A DNA stretch of 64,000 nucleotides, from contig CM049316.1 of assembly GCA_026874595.1 (NCBI GenBank), positions 6,152,339 to 6,216,338 of the forward strand. Reading direction: 5' to 3'. The notes beneath the pieces are model-generated. The model did not search any database. It was not told where the DNA came from and saw only the letters and a list, made by a program, of their open reading frames with translations. Both the position numbers and the translations under genes were made by a program. Below, one piece after another: positions 34,405 to 46,019 of this stretch (positions within the stretch are counted from its first letter, which is position 1; the number at the start of each line of letters is the position of its first letter). Source of the stretch: Sipunculus nudus (Eukaryota > Annelida > Sipuncula > Golfingiida > Sipunculidae).

Positions 34405-35590
34405 GTATATTAATATTACCTATATAGTGTTTTGCCTTTTCTGTGAGTGAATATATTATTTTCACCAGAAAAGGTTAGACAATATTACCACTTCAGCTTA
34501 TTTTCTTTACAGCTAATCTTTACAAAGAGCTTGGGAATATCTTGAGTCTAATAAATTTCAGAATGTTGGATTTCCGGAACTTTAAATTGTTTGTCCTGAT
34601 CAAAGTTCTGCTGATAGAGGCAATAAGAAATTTTTTTTCGGATCTTTATAGAAACAAATAGGACAACTGACAAAAAAAAAACTAAGAATTCATACACAAT
34701 TCAGCATTTCAATTTAATCAAACCATTCAACATTTTAGCACATTCGGAGATCTTGATTGGACAAACAAACGAGCCATAAATCTCACACATAAAATAACGA
34801 CGCATTAATCGGCGAAGTGAAAAGAAGCACTCAAAACGCAGAGACATGGATGAAAACAAAACCCTGTTGGCGGAATGAAAGATTCCACCTTCTTGGATCA
34901 TTTGATATTTAATCAGGCTTATGCAAATGCTCTGCCTTCTATTTCATGAATAATTGACAAGCCTGCACGTGTATGGACCGAAATCTAAACTGTAAACGTA
35001 AATGTACACGTAACACTATTCACACGCCGTCTGAACAAGAACACATAGACCAGAATGTTTGATTGCCCGCTGGGCGTCCTCCAGCTGCTTGTGTGTGTGT
35101 GTGTTTTTTTGCTCGCCGGAAATCAAAGATTTCTGCATGTATGTTGGTCAGTTGCGTATGTCTATTTTCGTGTTTGTTTGTCACAATGTTGTTTTGATTG
35201 TTTGTCTCCACTCTACTGGTCACAATTTTGCAGCAATCGCTCTCAATCGTACACAGTTGAATGACAACCAAAAGCCCTGGAGGCCTCTTCTTTTAGGTCA
35301 GTATAGGTCAAAGGTTAAGGTCATAAAAAACACAAACTCGTTTTTTTCTTCATATCTTCGTCAAAATTTACTGTAGCGGCCTAAACTGTAGCTCCTTTTA
35401 TTCGCCATCCCATGGACTTTCCCGTGATATGTAGCTGCCTCAATCTGCTGTTATCATGGTTACGCAATATTGGGTGAAATTCATGAAATTTCAACATATG
35501 GGGTCTCGTTTTTCTGTGTCATATTTAAAGCTATACAGGTCTAGTTTTTTCAACTTCCTGCAAGCGCTCCACCTATGATCGTCTAATTTA
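34405..35590. other. no gene recognised
   Basis: Short open frames around 35020-35376 on both strands have no domain. A short (GT)n lies near 35091. Confidence 0.45.
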
Positions 35591-35689
35591 AAGCTTCTAA
35601 ACCCAGAAAAAAAACCCGGAATATCTGCTCATTGGAATCCCTTACAATCTGGGGAGATATAATACCCTTCTGCTACGTCTTGAAGGATC

Positions 35690-36320
35690 TGCGTGAAACC
35701 TAGCGAATCAGTGCGGAATTTTGGCGTCATATTAGATTCAACACTAAATTTAGACTTGCATAATACATCGATTTGTAAAACTGCAAACTTTCATTTGCGG
35801 GACATTGGTAAGATAAGAAAGTATCTGACGCAGGAAGAGGCAGAGCATGCAGTTCATGCCCTAATCACATCACGGTTGGATTACTCATATGGTCTCCTTT
35901 CAGTGACTGTGGATAGGCTTCAACGCATTCAGAACAATGCAACACGTCTCGTTACCAAGGCAAAAAGACGTTAACACATTACTCCAGTACTAAGGTATCT
36001 TCATTTGTTGCCATTAAAACAAAGGATCTTGTGTAAAATGTTTATGATCATATATTGTACTATAAACAACATCGTCCCTGAATACATTACCGAATTGATA
36101 ACTATTCAGCAGCCCAGTCGTACTCTAAGATCCATATCTAGTATTGTTCTCATGCAGCCTGAGTCAAGAACCTTTTTCATATGATGACAGAGCATTTGCA
36201 TGTGCTGCACCATCAAAGTGAAATAAGTTGCCAGCCATATCAGAGATGCTGACTCCCTCCAATGCTTCACATCAATGTTGAAAACATCTGTTTGTATGTG
36301 CTTACATGTCATGATTTACA
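35690..36320 (+). pseudogene. CR1/jockey-like LINE, C-terminal part of reverse transcriptase (broken)
   Basis: The frame 35693-35974 carries 'VRNFGVILDSTLNL', 'ICKTANFHLRDIGKIRKYLT', 'HALITSRLDYSYGLL' and 'LQRIQNNATRLVT'. This is the characteristic region after the catalytic domain of CR1/L2/jockey-group LINE ORF2 (..LGV.D..L....H...I...A...L..I..IR..L). A stop then interrupts 'HITPVLRYLHLLPLKQRI'. Further down, 'YDDRAFACAAPSK' is followed by a stop where the family has WN.LP, and a frame change precedes the final 'FK..LKT.L' stretch. A dead, 5'-truncated copy. Confidence 0.85.
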
Positions 36321-36324
36321 ATGT

Positions 36325-37375
36325 CTTGGACTTTAGTATATATCATATCGTGTTACCTTTTAATTATATGTTCTAATTTATATAATGCGCCTTGAGCAGT
36401 ATTATTACTTGATATGTTACACCGGTTTTCCCTAAGGCCTGTGCCTACGTTTCTACAATGTACAAATGGTCCTTAAACGTAATCAGTAAGCGCTGAATAT
36501 GGAAACCGATAGTATCCCTACGATCATAGGTGGGTTACATCAAACATGGACGACGGACGGACGGACATGAATCATGTGATACTGGGCTGTCTCTACGTTA
36601 CACCAATCAAAGGAGACACTACCTGTCGTGTTACCTTACTCAATCCACTGTCTCTAAAATGAACCAAGCACTTGTAACTATCAAACCTCTTATCTAACCT
36701 GAGTAAGCTGAGTAACTATCAACAATATCACAATGGTTTACCACACAAAAGTATTAACATGCATAAACTATGTGTAAAGTGTTTATATGTCAAGTCTCAG
36801 CAGTGACACGCAACTAGAAATTATCACCCGTAACGATACTAAACTAACAATTTAAAGAAGTTATAACAATAACTTATGAAGAGTTCGCCAAAAAAACCAC
36901 TGAAAAGCCGTTATAACAACGCACATCATTAGACCATGTGAGGAATAATTAAAATTATACTTTGAATTTAATATCACAACCTTTAATGAATTTTGCACCG
37001 CCTTATCGAACACGACATGCAGAGCCCGGTGAGGGTCGCACTGTAGATGAGCTGGGAAGTCGATAGCACTGAGGGCAATAAGAGTACACGTGCTTCAGTT
37101 TTTTCTATTACCCATCGATAAAAGGCTATACAAAATATGATAGCAAAAAATGACCGGAGTGTAGGGTCAGTATTTCTAGTGTTTTCGTCTATATGTGTCT
37201 GTGACAGTTACATTAGACCATTCATTTGACATTACTATATCATAAGCATATTATAGTGGGGGAACTCTGCGCTTTTTTGCTTCCGTTACGCCTACATTAG
37301 GCCTATGTTGGTGTTAAATTAATGCAGGACAATTCCCTTATCACGCGTAAGTGATCTCAGTCACCCTTACGCATG
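36325..37375. other. no feature recognised
   Basis: A short GGACGGACGGACATGA motif near 36550 resembles the border of the 337-bp repeat family. Otherwise nothing seen. Confidence 0.45.
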
Positions 37376-37379
37376 TTCT

Positions 37380-38445
37380 GTCAAGTGTCTTTCCAGCGAG
37401 GGAGGATGTTTGTAAGTAGAAATGCGTGGAAAATAGATGTCCATATAACACTTGCAGCGGTTGGTTGCGTTCTTTCTAATGGACAAGGGAAGTGAATACC
37501 TTATGAAGCACCTATTCGACCAGATGACGGGGTCAGGAGGTCTGACAAATTAATTGTACGAAACGTTTCCTCCTCCAACAAACGGGAATAATGATAAGAT
37601 CATTCGCCTTAATGATCAGCATTATTTTTCCAGCTGTAAACAGAGGTATTGGTAGACTGTTCAGAAGATTGTATTCAACATATTATAACAGCATTCCAAA
37701 ATCACCACCGCTGGTAAGAGTAACACTCTTGAAAAAACGTAGTAGCTGATACACCTAGTTTTCTGTCCAAGGTTTATTAGTATAATGGTTGGAAACACGA
37801 ATAGTGTGTATTTTGGATTATAAAAATATTCTCTCTTTACTATTAACGTAATATCGTACTTAGCTATAATATTTTTACTTTAAATTTGTGTAAGACCAAT
37901 TCATTGTATTCACTAAATGCAGTCCTTTCGTATGGTTCACTAATATATCATTCAGTTACTTTTACTCACAAGGTTACTCACAAAGCAAACAATCTGGCAG
38001 CCCAGAAACCTCAAACTCTTAATAACACGGTATATCAATTTTTGTCTGTTGATACTGTGCATGATGTAGTTCTTTTATTCTGTTATTCTTATTTTTTGTT
38101 TTACCATATTCCGGTTCAAACCGTATCCATGTTCGTATCTGCATTTCTTGCGGAAACCCTCGTTATCAATTTTAAGTGAATTGCTTCCATTATTTTGAAT
38201 AATTATTTTTTTTGCATCTATCATTTACATACAAGAGAGTCATCAGATACCATGAAGCTCCAACCAATGCTGCTCACCACGGTCGTCTGCTTAGGACTTG
38301 GTGCCGAGTTGATGAAAGCAAGGTCTATCGCACCTGAGCCGCAAGTACATATATTCTTGACTTACCATACATGTAATGTGATACATTAATATATTAACTT
38401 AACTGTTATTTATTGCCTATCTTTTTTCTCAAAATAACCCTTTTA
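37380..38445 (+). repeat. duplicated promoter/leader-exon segment, copy A (copy B at 49070-51265)
   Basis: Collinear similarity: 'TCCAGCGA..GAGGATGTTTGTAA', 'GATGACGGGGTCA/GGTGACGGGGTCA', 'GATAAGATCATTC', 'AGAGGTAT..GTAGACTGT', 'AGCTGATACACC', 'AAATGCAGT', 'GCAAACAA(T/C)CTGGCAGCC', the leader exon and about 100 bp of intron after it. Copy B is longer because of later insertions. The duplication covers the probable promoter, exon 1 and the start of intron 1 of the C1q gene. Confidence 0.85.
38252..38344 (+). CDS. orphan signal-peptide exon, copy A of the C1q leader exon
   Basis: 93 nt (31 codons), exactly as long as the functional-looking copy at 51071-51163. It starts MKLQPMLLTTVVCLGLGAEL and ends ..SIAPEPQ before the donor CAA/GTACATAT, identical around the donor to copy B (CAA/GTACATAT). 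The hydrophobic core (PMLLTTVVCLGLGA) makes a good secretion signal. No C1q-coding exon was found between here and 50 kb, so it is either an alternative first exon spliced in phase 0 to 53014 (a 14.7-kb intron) or the remnant of a lost tandem gene. No stop or frame damage. Confidence 0.7.
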
Positions 38446-38449
38446 ATAA

Positions 38450-39940
38450 TTTTAGCCCCATATCCGTTTTATATATGTTACACTCATTCCTTAAATTAGT
38501 CAATTTGTAAACTGCCTGAAATTTACGGTCAATTTACAAATTGCCAGATTCACTCAGACACTATAAAATGATTTTCTTGGACTTTAATATTGACTGTCAA
38601 TCAGTCAGTTTATTAAACACATTGACTGAAATATAAAAAGAAGGAAATACTATTATAATAGAAATAGAAAGGTAAAAATAATATTTAAATCAATCTACTT
38701 CAGTCTTACAAATTAGGCCTGTTTGTGGAATATACATCATATTTTAGTAGAGTTTAATATCCTTCGTTTAACCAACCATTTGGCCTAATTCTAGTTACTG
38801 GAGAAATAAGTATGTTATCGTATGAAATGTAAAATATTATACTGTCAGGGGCGAAATTTCCTTTTACACTGAGGGAGATGGATGGGCGGGGACATTCTCT
38901 CTGAAACCCTATCCTCCGCCTACCCCCCCCCCCCCACCCAGCCCAAACAACACGTTGCAATAAAAGAAATTTTACTGCTGTTACAACCAGAATCCAATTA
39001 GGAATGGAAGCGAAGTGGGGGAAGTTATTGTGGGGAGTGTAAATATCCAGAGCTTTTATCGTGCGACGGGGTAGATGTTAGAAGGGTGTCCCCCACTCCA
39101 ACAAAGAGGGAAACTATTTAATTTCCATTCAAAATTTCAGCAATTTAAGGGTGTGCCTGAAATATTCCTATGCAAACTCATTTTTGGTTATTATCATCTG
39201 TAAGATTAAAACTCGTTAATACAGGTGGGTACTTTGACATATTTTTGTAAATAATTTATAGTTCATGTGCGGATCTTAGTTAGGGCCTATTTTTTCGGCA
39301 AAGTAACATTCTTTCAATTTGGAAATATGAAGGGGGCGGGCTGGGAGGTAAAATGGTATGTCCACCCTCGAAAGATTAATGGCCCCCAAATTGCGCTGAT
39401 GTACAATGACTCATGAAAAATTGATTACTCAACTTTAAGCCATCACTCTTTGGCTCTACCAAAAATGTAAAATTAATAGTCCAAAGCCACATTACAAGAA
39501 CACTATCTTAATGCGATAAGAATCCAGGCGACAAAGTTTATGCAACCGCAGTGTCAAACCTGACTGCCCTCTCAATGAGAAATGCCTTGCATCGTCCATT
39601 GAGCATTAAGCCGATATGTACAACAACGGCACAGTTAATAGGTACATTGACATGACTGTAGGCTCCAATAAACAAATGTATTTAACCACAATAAATCCTT
39701 CATACACAGGACCCATTCAAACACAGCAGAGTTCGGAAAACCCTGTAAATGTGTAGAACCTGACGAGCAACAGAGTTTTTCCATCACCTTGTTTAATATC
39801 CAGCAATCAACACATCCATGACATCTTCACTTCAGGCCAATTTGTGTTTAGGCGAGAAACTGGTAATCCTAAGCCCCAAACAAAAGATCTTACCGGACAA
39901 ATGTTCCGAAACTGTACCCACCCAACCGTGAGGAAAAGAA
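38450..39940. other. no gene recognised
   Basis: Poly-C at about 38923-38935. Otherwise AT-rich, without domains or clear repeats. Confidence 0.45.
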
Positions 39941-40539
39941 ATTATAAACAAGTGACCCATGGGTCATGACGCTCAGCTGACTGGGAAGAGATTCGCAAAA
40001 GGAAATTTTATCATCAGAATGGTAGTATATACCCATTCAACTGAAGCATCAAACAGATTAACCAACAAGCCAAGATTTAGTCTGTATTTATATATCTCAA
40101 AAATAGAGAAAAATGTGTAAACTTTTAAAACTAGAATACAGGTAACCGACAAGTGACTACATGTATCTGCCAAAATCGGATCGTGAGGCATGGATTGAGT
40201 GGCAAGGGAAATAGAGTGAGGTATGTTGCATATTAGCATGGATGTCTGCAGCCTTAATGTGTATGTAGGTTGTGCCACCTACCACAAATCCAGAAAGCTG
40301 TCCAAGTTGTATACACCTGCAAAATTTTAGGCAGAAAAGTCAAACCACTACATGTATATGAGCGTTTTTTGCCCATGGCAGACAAACAGACAAACACTGT
40401 GCAAAAATCTTTGCAGGTAACCCCTCCAGTTTTGTGTATGATAAAGACCTATGTGAGATCTAAACACATGCACAATTTTGGCCCAATCGGTCAAATGGTT
40501 CCTGAGATATGAGCTTGGATGTGTCCAGCGTTAACTAGA

Positions 40540-41100
40540 ATGTATGTGGCGCCACCTGTCATAAAATCAAGAAAGCCGTCCACGATGTATAAACCTGCAA
40601 AATTTTAGGCAGTTATGTCGAACCACTAAAGAGAAATGAGTGATTTTAGGCCACGGCAGACTAACAGACAGACCCTGTGCAAACATTGTTACAGGTGGCG
40701 CCACCATTTTTTGTGTATGTTACAGAGCTATCAAAGGGCTACATTGTTATAAATTTTATTTCCTGATCGGTCAAACGGTTCCCGAGATATAAGCTTGGAT
40801 GTCATCAGCGTGAACGTGAACGTAGGTGGCGCCACCTGTCATAAAATCAAGAAAGCTATCCTGGATGTATACACATGACGAATTTCAGGTGAATTAGTCA
40901 ATTCACTGCAGAGATATGAGTGATTTTAACCCAAGGCAGATGAACAGATGGACACTGTGCAAACATGGTTACAGGTGGCGCCACCATTTTTTGTGTATGT
41001 TATAAGCAATCCAAGGGCTACATTTGTATCAATTTTATTTCCTGATCGGTCAAACGGTTCCCGAGATATGAGGGTTTATGAGTGGAAACAGACCCACAAA
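40540..41100 (+). repeat. about 280-bp tandem repeat, 2 copies
   Basis: 'GTGGCGCCACCTGTCATAAA' occurs at about 40548 and 40828, and 'ACAGGTGGCGCCACCATTTT' at about 40691 and 40971, both 280 bp apart. A diverged half-unit precedes (40270-40540). Each unit thus holds two GGTGGCGCCACC-type palindromes. Confidence 0.88.
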
Positions 41101-41270
41101 TGGACACTGGATAGAGAGAAAAGGTCAGAGGTCAATGCAAATTGGTTAGGCACCAGTTCACATGTGACCCGATAACAGGTGTAAGTTTGGGAAAAATCGG
41201 TCCATTAGTCTCCGAGGAGCTCTCTGGAAACGAACGCCGCCGCGGCGGAGGAACTCTGTCAAAAACATAG

Positions 41271-41298
41271 TATCCGCAAAACTTCGTTTTGGCGGATA
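41271..41298. repeat. hairpin TATCCGCAAAACTTCGTTTT plus GGCGGATA
   Basis: Inverted repeat with a TTC loop (TATCCGCAAAAC / GTTTTGGCGGATA, one extra G). It follows 'CGCCGCCGCGGCGG', another palindrome, at the junction between the 280-bp and 337-bp arrays. Confidence 0.75.
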
Positions 41299-41301
41299 CA
41301 A

Positions 41302-43440
41302 AAATACAGGTGGCTCCACCACTCTGCAGAAACTAATAAAAACACTTAATGGTCAATATCCATGCAAAAAATCATGGTGATCTCTGCATTAGTTGTTCAG
41401 ATACTTCAGTTTTTGTATCAAATTGTCCATTATTCTGAGGGATACTTCGGAGTCCTATAGCTTGAAGGATATGGGTAACAGAGACCTAATTTCAAGTTTC
41501 CACAGGCACCTTTCATGGGCCTCCTTGCATGACAAGAATGAAGATTCTAGGTCCAGTTGTTGCGATTTGTACCCTGTTGACAGATAACCACATCTTTAAA
41601 GGTCTCAAAAAAAAAAAAAAAAAAAAAAATTCGTAAAAATTTGAAAAAAAAATAGAGGTGGCACACCCAGTCTGCAGAAACTGATGGAACAGCTCATGAT
41701 CAATATGTATACCATAAATCATGACCATCAGTGTTGTAGTTATTGAAATACTGCAGTTTTTGTATCAAATTTTCCATTATTCTGGGGGGGGGGGGGGTAT
41801 TTTGGACCCATACAGCTTAAAGAATATGGGTAACAGAGACCTAATTTCAAGTTTCCATGGAGACTTTTCATGGGTCTCCCTGTGTGTCAAGAATGAAGAT
41901 TCTTGGTCCAGTTTTTATGATTTGTGCCCTGTTAACAGATGTTCATATCTTTAAAGGTCTCAAAAATACAGAAAAATTTCGTAAAAAAACGAACAAATAC
42001 AGGTGGTGCCACCAGTCTGCAGAAACTTATGAAACACTCCATGATCAATATCCATGCAAACAATTATGGTTATCTCTGCATTAGTTGTTCAGATACTTTA
42101 GCTTTTGTATCAAATTTTCCATTATTCTGAGCTGTACTTTGGAGTGCCATAGCTCAAAGGATATGGGTAACAGAGACCAAATTTCAGGTTTCCATGGAGA
42201 CTTATCATGGGTCTCCCTGTGTGTCAAGAACGAAGATTCTAGGTCCAGTCGTTACGATTTGTACCCTGTTGACAGATAACTACATCCTTAAAGGTCTCAA
42301 AAATGGAGAAAACAATTCGTGAACATTGAAAAATACAGGTGGCGCCACCAGTCTGCACAAACTGATGAAACATCTCATGATCAATATGTATGTCAAAAAT
42401 CATGACCATCAGTGATGTAGTTAATGAGATATTGAAGTTTTTGTATGAAATTTTTGACTATTCATGGGGGTAATTTTGGGCCCCATAGCTCGAAGGATAT
42501 GGGTAACAGAGACCTAATTTCTGGTTTCCATGGAGACTTTTCATAGGTCTCTCAGTGTGTCGAAAATGAAGATTCTAGGTCCAGTCGTTACGATTTGTGC
42601 CACGCTAACAGATGACAGCATCCTCAAAGGTCTCAAAAATAGAGGAAAAAATCGTAAAAAATCAAACAGTACAGGTGGCGCCACCAGTCTGCAGGAACTG
42701 ATCGAACATCTCATGATCAATATGTATGCCAAAAATGAAGACCATCAGTGATGTAGTTATTGAGATATTGAAGTTTTTGTATGAAATTTTTTACTATTCT
42801 GGGGGGTACTTTGGGGCCCCATAGCTCAAAGGATATGGGTAACAGAGACCTAATTTCTGGTTTCCAAGGAGATTTTTCATAGACCTCTCAGTGTGTCAAG
42901 AATTAAGATTCTAAGTCCAGTCTTTATGATTTGTGCCTTGTTAACAGATGTTCACATTTTTAAAGGTCTCAAAAATAGAGAAAAAAAATTGTAAAAAATC
43001 GAAAAATACAGGTGGCGCCACCAGTCTGCAGGAAGTGATGTAACATCTCATGATCAATATGTATGCCAAAAATCATGACCATCAGTCAAGTAGTTAATGA
43101 GATATTAAACTAATAAAAACACTTAATGGTCAATATCCATGCAAAAAATCATGGTGATCTCTGCATTAGTTGTTCAGATACTTCAGTTTTTGTATGAAAT
43201 TTTTGACTTTTCTGGGGGGTACTTTGGGGCCACATAGCTCGAAGGATATGGGTAACAGAGACCTAATTTCTGGTTTCCAAGGAGATTTTTTATGGACCTC
43301 TCAGAATCCCAAGTTACAAGGTTCTAGGTCCAGCGGTTACGATTTGTGCCTGGTTAACGGACGGACAGACGGACAGACGGACAGACGGACGACGGACAAA
43401 GAGTAATCGCTATAGCTCAGATGACTTTCAGTCAGCTGAG
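41302..43440 (+). repeat. about 337-bp tandem repeat, about 6 copies
   Basis: 'AATACAGGTGG(C)GCCACCAG' plus 'TCTGCAG(A/G)AA' starts units near 41302, 41651, 41996, 42331, 42668 and 43004; spacing is about 335-350 bp. Every unit has 'ATGGGTAACAGAGACCTAAT' and 'ATTCTAGGTCCAGT.GTTACG' blocks. The last unit carries a segment ('CTAATAAAAACACTTAATGG', 43108) copied from the first unit (41333), suggesting gene conversion or recombination in the array. Confidence 0.9.
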
Positions 43441-43469
43441 CTAAAAACTGATATCGCTGTAATGGAATT

Positions 43470-43515
43470 TCAGTCACCTGATGAACCGATGAGACGAAAA
43501 CGGCGGTACTGACTC
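43470..43515 (+). ncRNA. degenerate hammerhead-ribozyme-like motif
   Basis: AGTCA (stem I), then CTGATGA (43478-43484), a short region, GAAA (43496-43499), ACGGCGG, TA, and TGACT (stem I, 43510-43514). The CUGAUGA/GAAA boxes, a minimal stem III with a G-rich loop and a 5-bp stem I are in hammerhead order. Stem II (ACCGATGAGAC) pairs poorly and there is one extra A before stem III, so it is likely dead if it is one at all. Confidence 0.3.
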
Positions 43516-43808
43516 AGATCTATCATGTGCCTTAATATATCATTCTCTGTTGCGCAAAATAGAAGCGCTGTGTGACCGCACAGGAACGACTGCATTCACC
43601 GATATCAATTTTAAGCATACACATGTGCACACACACACACAAGTAAAAATCCAAAACAACTCGTTCAAACCTGTCACACATGAGAGAGCACTACCCTATT
43701 ATTATTCCTAATCAAAACTAAACTATTGACTGTTTCGTCAGAGAGGAGTTAGTGAATGGCTGAAAGAGATTAAATTTTCTAGTTTTCTAGTTCTTGCCAC
43801 CATTAATC

Positions 43809-44279
43809 TTAAAGGTGCCCACTCACCTATCTTTTGAAAAAGAACTTACTAGATTCCTGGCTTCCTCTGTCTATATATTAATGATCTAAAGGTAATTTTG
43901 GTTGTATAAAGTTCTTATAAGGCCTTCGTGAAGGATGTATGAATTTGTACATCAACATCATGTTTGTAAACACAGCAATGTTTACAAATGGGAAAACATG
44001 TAATCTAAGGTGGTAGGTTGCGTGTATGCTGAGGTAGAAAGGTAACTTGTTTCAAATTGCCATTTGCAAAGCCCTGGTTTATCTGACTTGCTGCCAGATG
44101 TCCTTGTTGAACTTGTTTCGATTATTTTGGCGGGCCCCTACATATTATAAACATGTTGATATAAACAAAACAAGCAGCCCGTTTGCCGTGATCTCTACGC
44201 TATCTGACCTATTGTTCTGAAAGCTCCAATGTATTACCTTTAGAGTATAAAGGTCATATAGGTAATTGGGCCCCTTTAA
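43809..44279. mobile_element. TTAA-flanked MITE, about 0.47 kb
   Basis: The ends are TTAAAGGTGCCCACTCACCT and the reverse complement of the other side, TTAAAGGGGCCCAATTACCT. These are imperfect terminal inverted repeats of about 20 bp flanked by TTAA. TTAA duplications are typical of piggyBac-type insertions. No transposase. Interior not recognised. Confidence 0.65.
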
Positions 44280-44695
44280 CTTCAAATATGAGTTATGTAT
44301 ACAATATTTGCATAAAATTTGGTGATAGTAGCTCGTTTCTCAGATTTTAGAATTATACTTACCTCCATAACTCTTCCAAGATTCTCAGTTCTGGAACCAA
44401 TCGAAATTCTTTGAGAGAGCATATCTTTGAAATTATTTCTGTGAAATATTAAACAATTTGGAAAATGTTTTTAAAGGTTTACTTATTCCACCATCCCCGG
44501 TGAATATCGTTGCCAAAAATAAACTATAAAGAACATCCGTCACACAACGTTTGATGTGACACCATTATAAAACTTGTCGATGCTCGCCTCTGCCTTTCAG
44601 GGACAGTAATGTAGCGTACTGAAGACGGACGACGACCGAGCTTCGCCATCCCCTTAGCTCACAAGTCCACCAAAGGGGGGGGGGGGGGGGGGCAT
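44280..44695 (-). repeat. reverse copy of the GTGAGCTTATG.. repeat end, followed by poly-G
   Basis: 'AAATTTGGTGATAGTAGCTC', 'TTTCTGTGAAATATTAAACAATTTGG' and the closing 'GAAGACGGACGACGACCGAG' .. 'AGCTCACAAG' are reverse complements of the start of the 2745-5100 repeat. A G15 run follows at about 44678-44692. Confidence 0.6.
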
Positions 44696-44699
44696 GCGA

Positions 44700-46015
44700 C
44701 CATTATTTAACTGACTGTTATAATTTATAGACAAACAATGGCAGAAGGATCTGACTTTTTATAGTGTTTAAGCGGCCAAAGGAAGTATGCTAACATTGGG
44801 ATATATAGTTATCGCTGATAGGAAAGTCATTTAGTTTGTTATTAGACATCGACAACACTGAAACTGAGATTTTTCTTTCATTTCAGTGTAAAATAGTATC
44901 TGCAGACCTCTAATTCGGTTCCATCATCTAATAAATGCCTAAAGGCATTTTTAATAAATTATTCGGTTAAGTGGGTAAAGTTGTCAATTATCAAATAGCA
45001 CATAACATTTCTTTTCAAACCACGGAGCTTTTCTATGTAGACATACGAAAAATTTAATTGCATAAAAATAAGATTGTATTCTTGTTCAACTGATAAAGTA
45101 ATCAAAGGTAGATTCGCACACGAAAATTTACATCAAACTTGGAAAATATTCCTGAAACAAAGCAAATAAGTAAATTGAGTTCATGAATTTAGGTTAACAA
45201 AACCTATATAGAACAATTAGGAAAACTGTTTTTCCCCAAAATATGAATGGTATGTAAAAATGACCAATATAAAGATATATGGTTTCTCTAAGATATTAAG
45301 TGTTGAGTCCATTTTATACATAACTGAATTATTGTTTAAGTTAGCATGTCTACCTCAGCTCCAAATATTTATATATAATTAAATCTACGCAGAGCAAAAG
45401 TACTGTAGGGGCGGATAACGTTATAGTTATTATCAACAAAAATCAACGACCACGTCATATTTTGGTCTTTTCCGTAAATTTAACAGAAACAGATACAAAG
45501 TAGTTTCAAGGTTATAACCTAGTCAGATCAACACCTTGCTTTGAATAAGCGTAGACGTCTAACACATTTTGTAATTCTAATTATATACTTATAAGTTGTA
45601 TCTGGAATAATTAAGTTTGATGTGTTGTGATATAATGATGTTGATACCGGTGTGGGAAGAATGTCTATGCTAATAACTATCCTTGACATCTCATGCTCAA
45701 GGTAAGTTGAATGCCAACTTTTTACAAAGGTTATCCTGATATTTTATTAAGATTATTTACCTAAATCGGATATTTGTGACATCGTAATGACTCCAATAAT
45801 ACTAGTAAAATAAAAGAGCATATCATAATCCTGGTAACCTGGGAATTGAACATCGCTTGTTAAGCGAAGATGCAAATTTAACGAGTTATTCATAATTTTT
45901 CTCTTGTTTACTTAACAGAGGATCAAGCGAAAATCTTTTGATTTTGGTTTTCACCCAAACTTTTCTCAAATGCTCACTTGTGGCTTCAATGGAAGATAAT
46001 TAGTGCTGGTATGCC
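44700..46015. other. no feature recognised
   Basis: AT-rich, no coding or repeat signal. Confidence 0.45.
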
Positions 46016-46019
46016 TTAA

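Larger units (their letters stand above)
39945..43446 (+). repeat. large composite repeat (tandem arrays, ends TTTCAGTCAGCTGAGCTAAAA)
   Basis: It begins near 'AAGTGACCCATGGGTCATGA CGCTCAGCTGA' and ends 'ACGGACGACGGACAAAGAGT' .. 'TTTCAGTCAGCTGAGCTAAAA', the reverse complement of the border seen at 17071. The inside is made of about 280-bp units (40540-41100) and about 337-bp units (41302-43440). Many 60-78 codon frames on it (for example 'KDMGNRDLISGFHGD') are repeats of the same non-coding sequence. Confidence 0.8.

Noticed and set aside
35020-35376. Overlapping frames on both strands
   Set aside because: No domain, low-complexity start at a (GT)n tract.
41393-43406. Series of similar 60-78 codon frames containing KDMGNRD(L/Q)IS
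   Set aside because: They lie in successive 337-bp repeat units on one strand, with matching frames on the other strand; no start, splice or domain logic.
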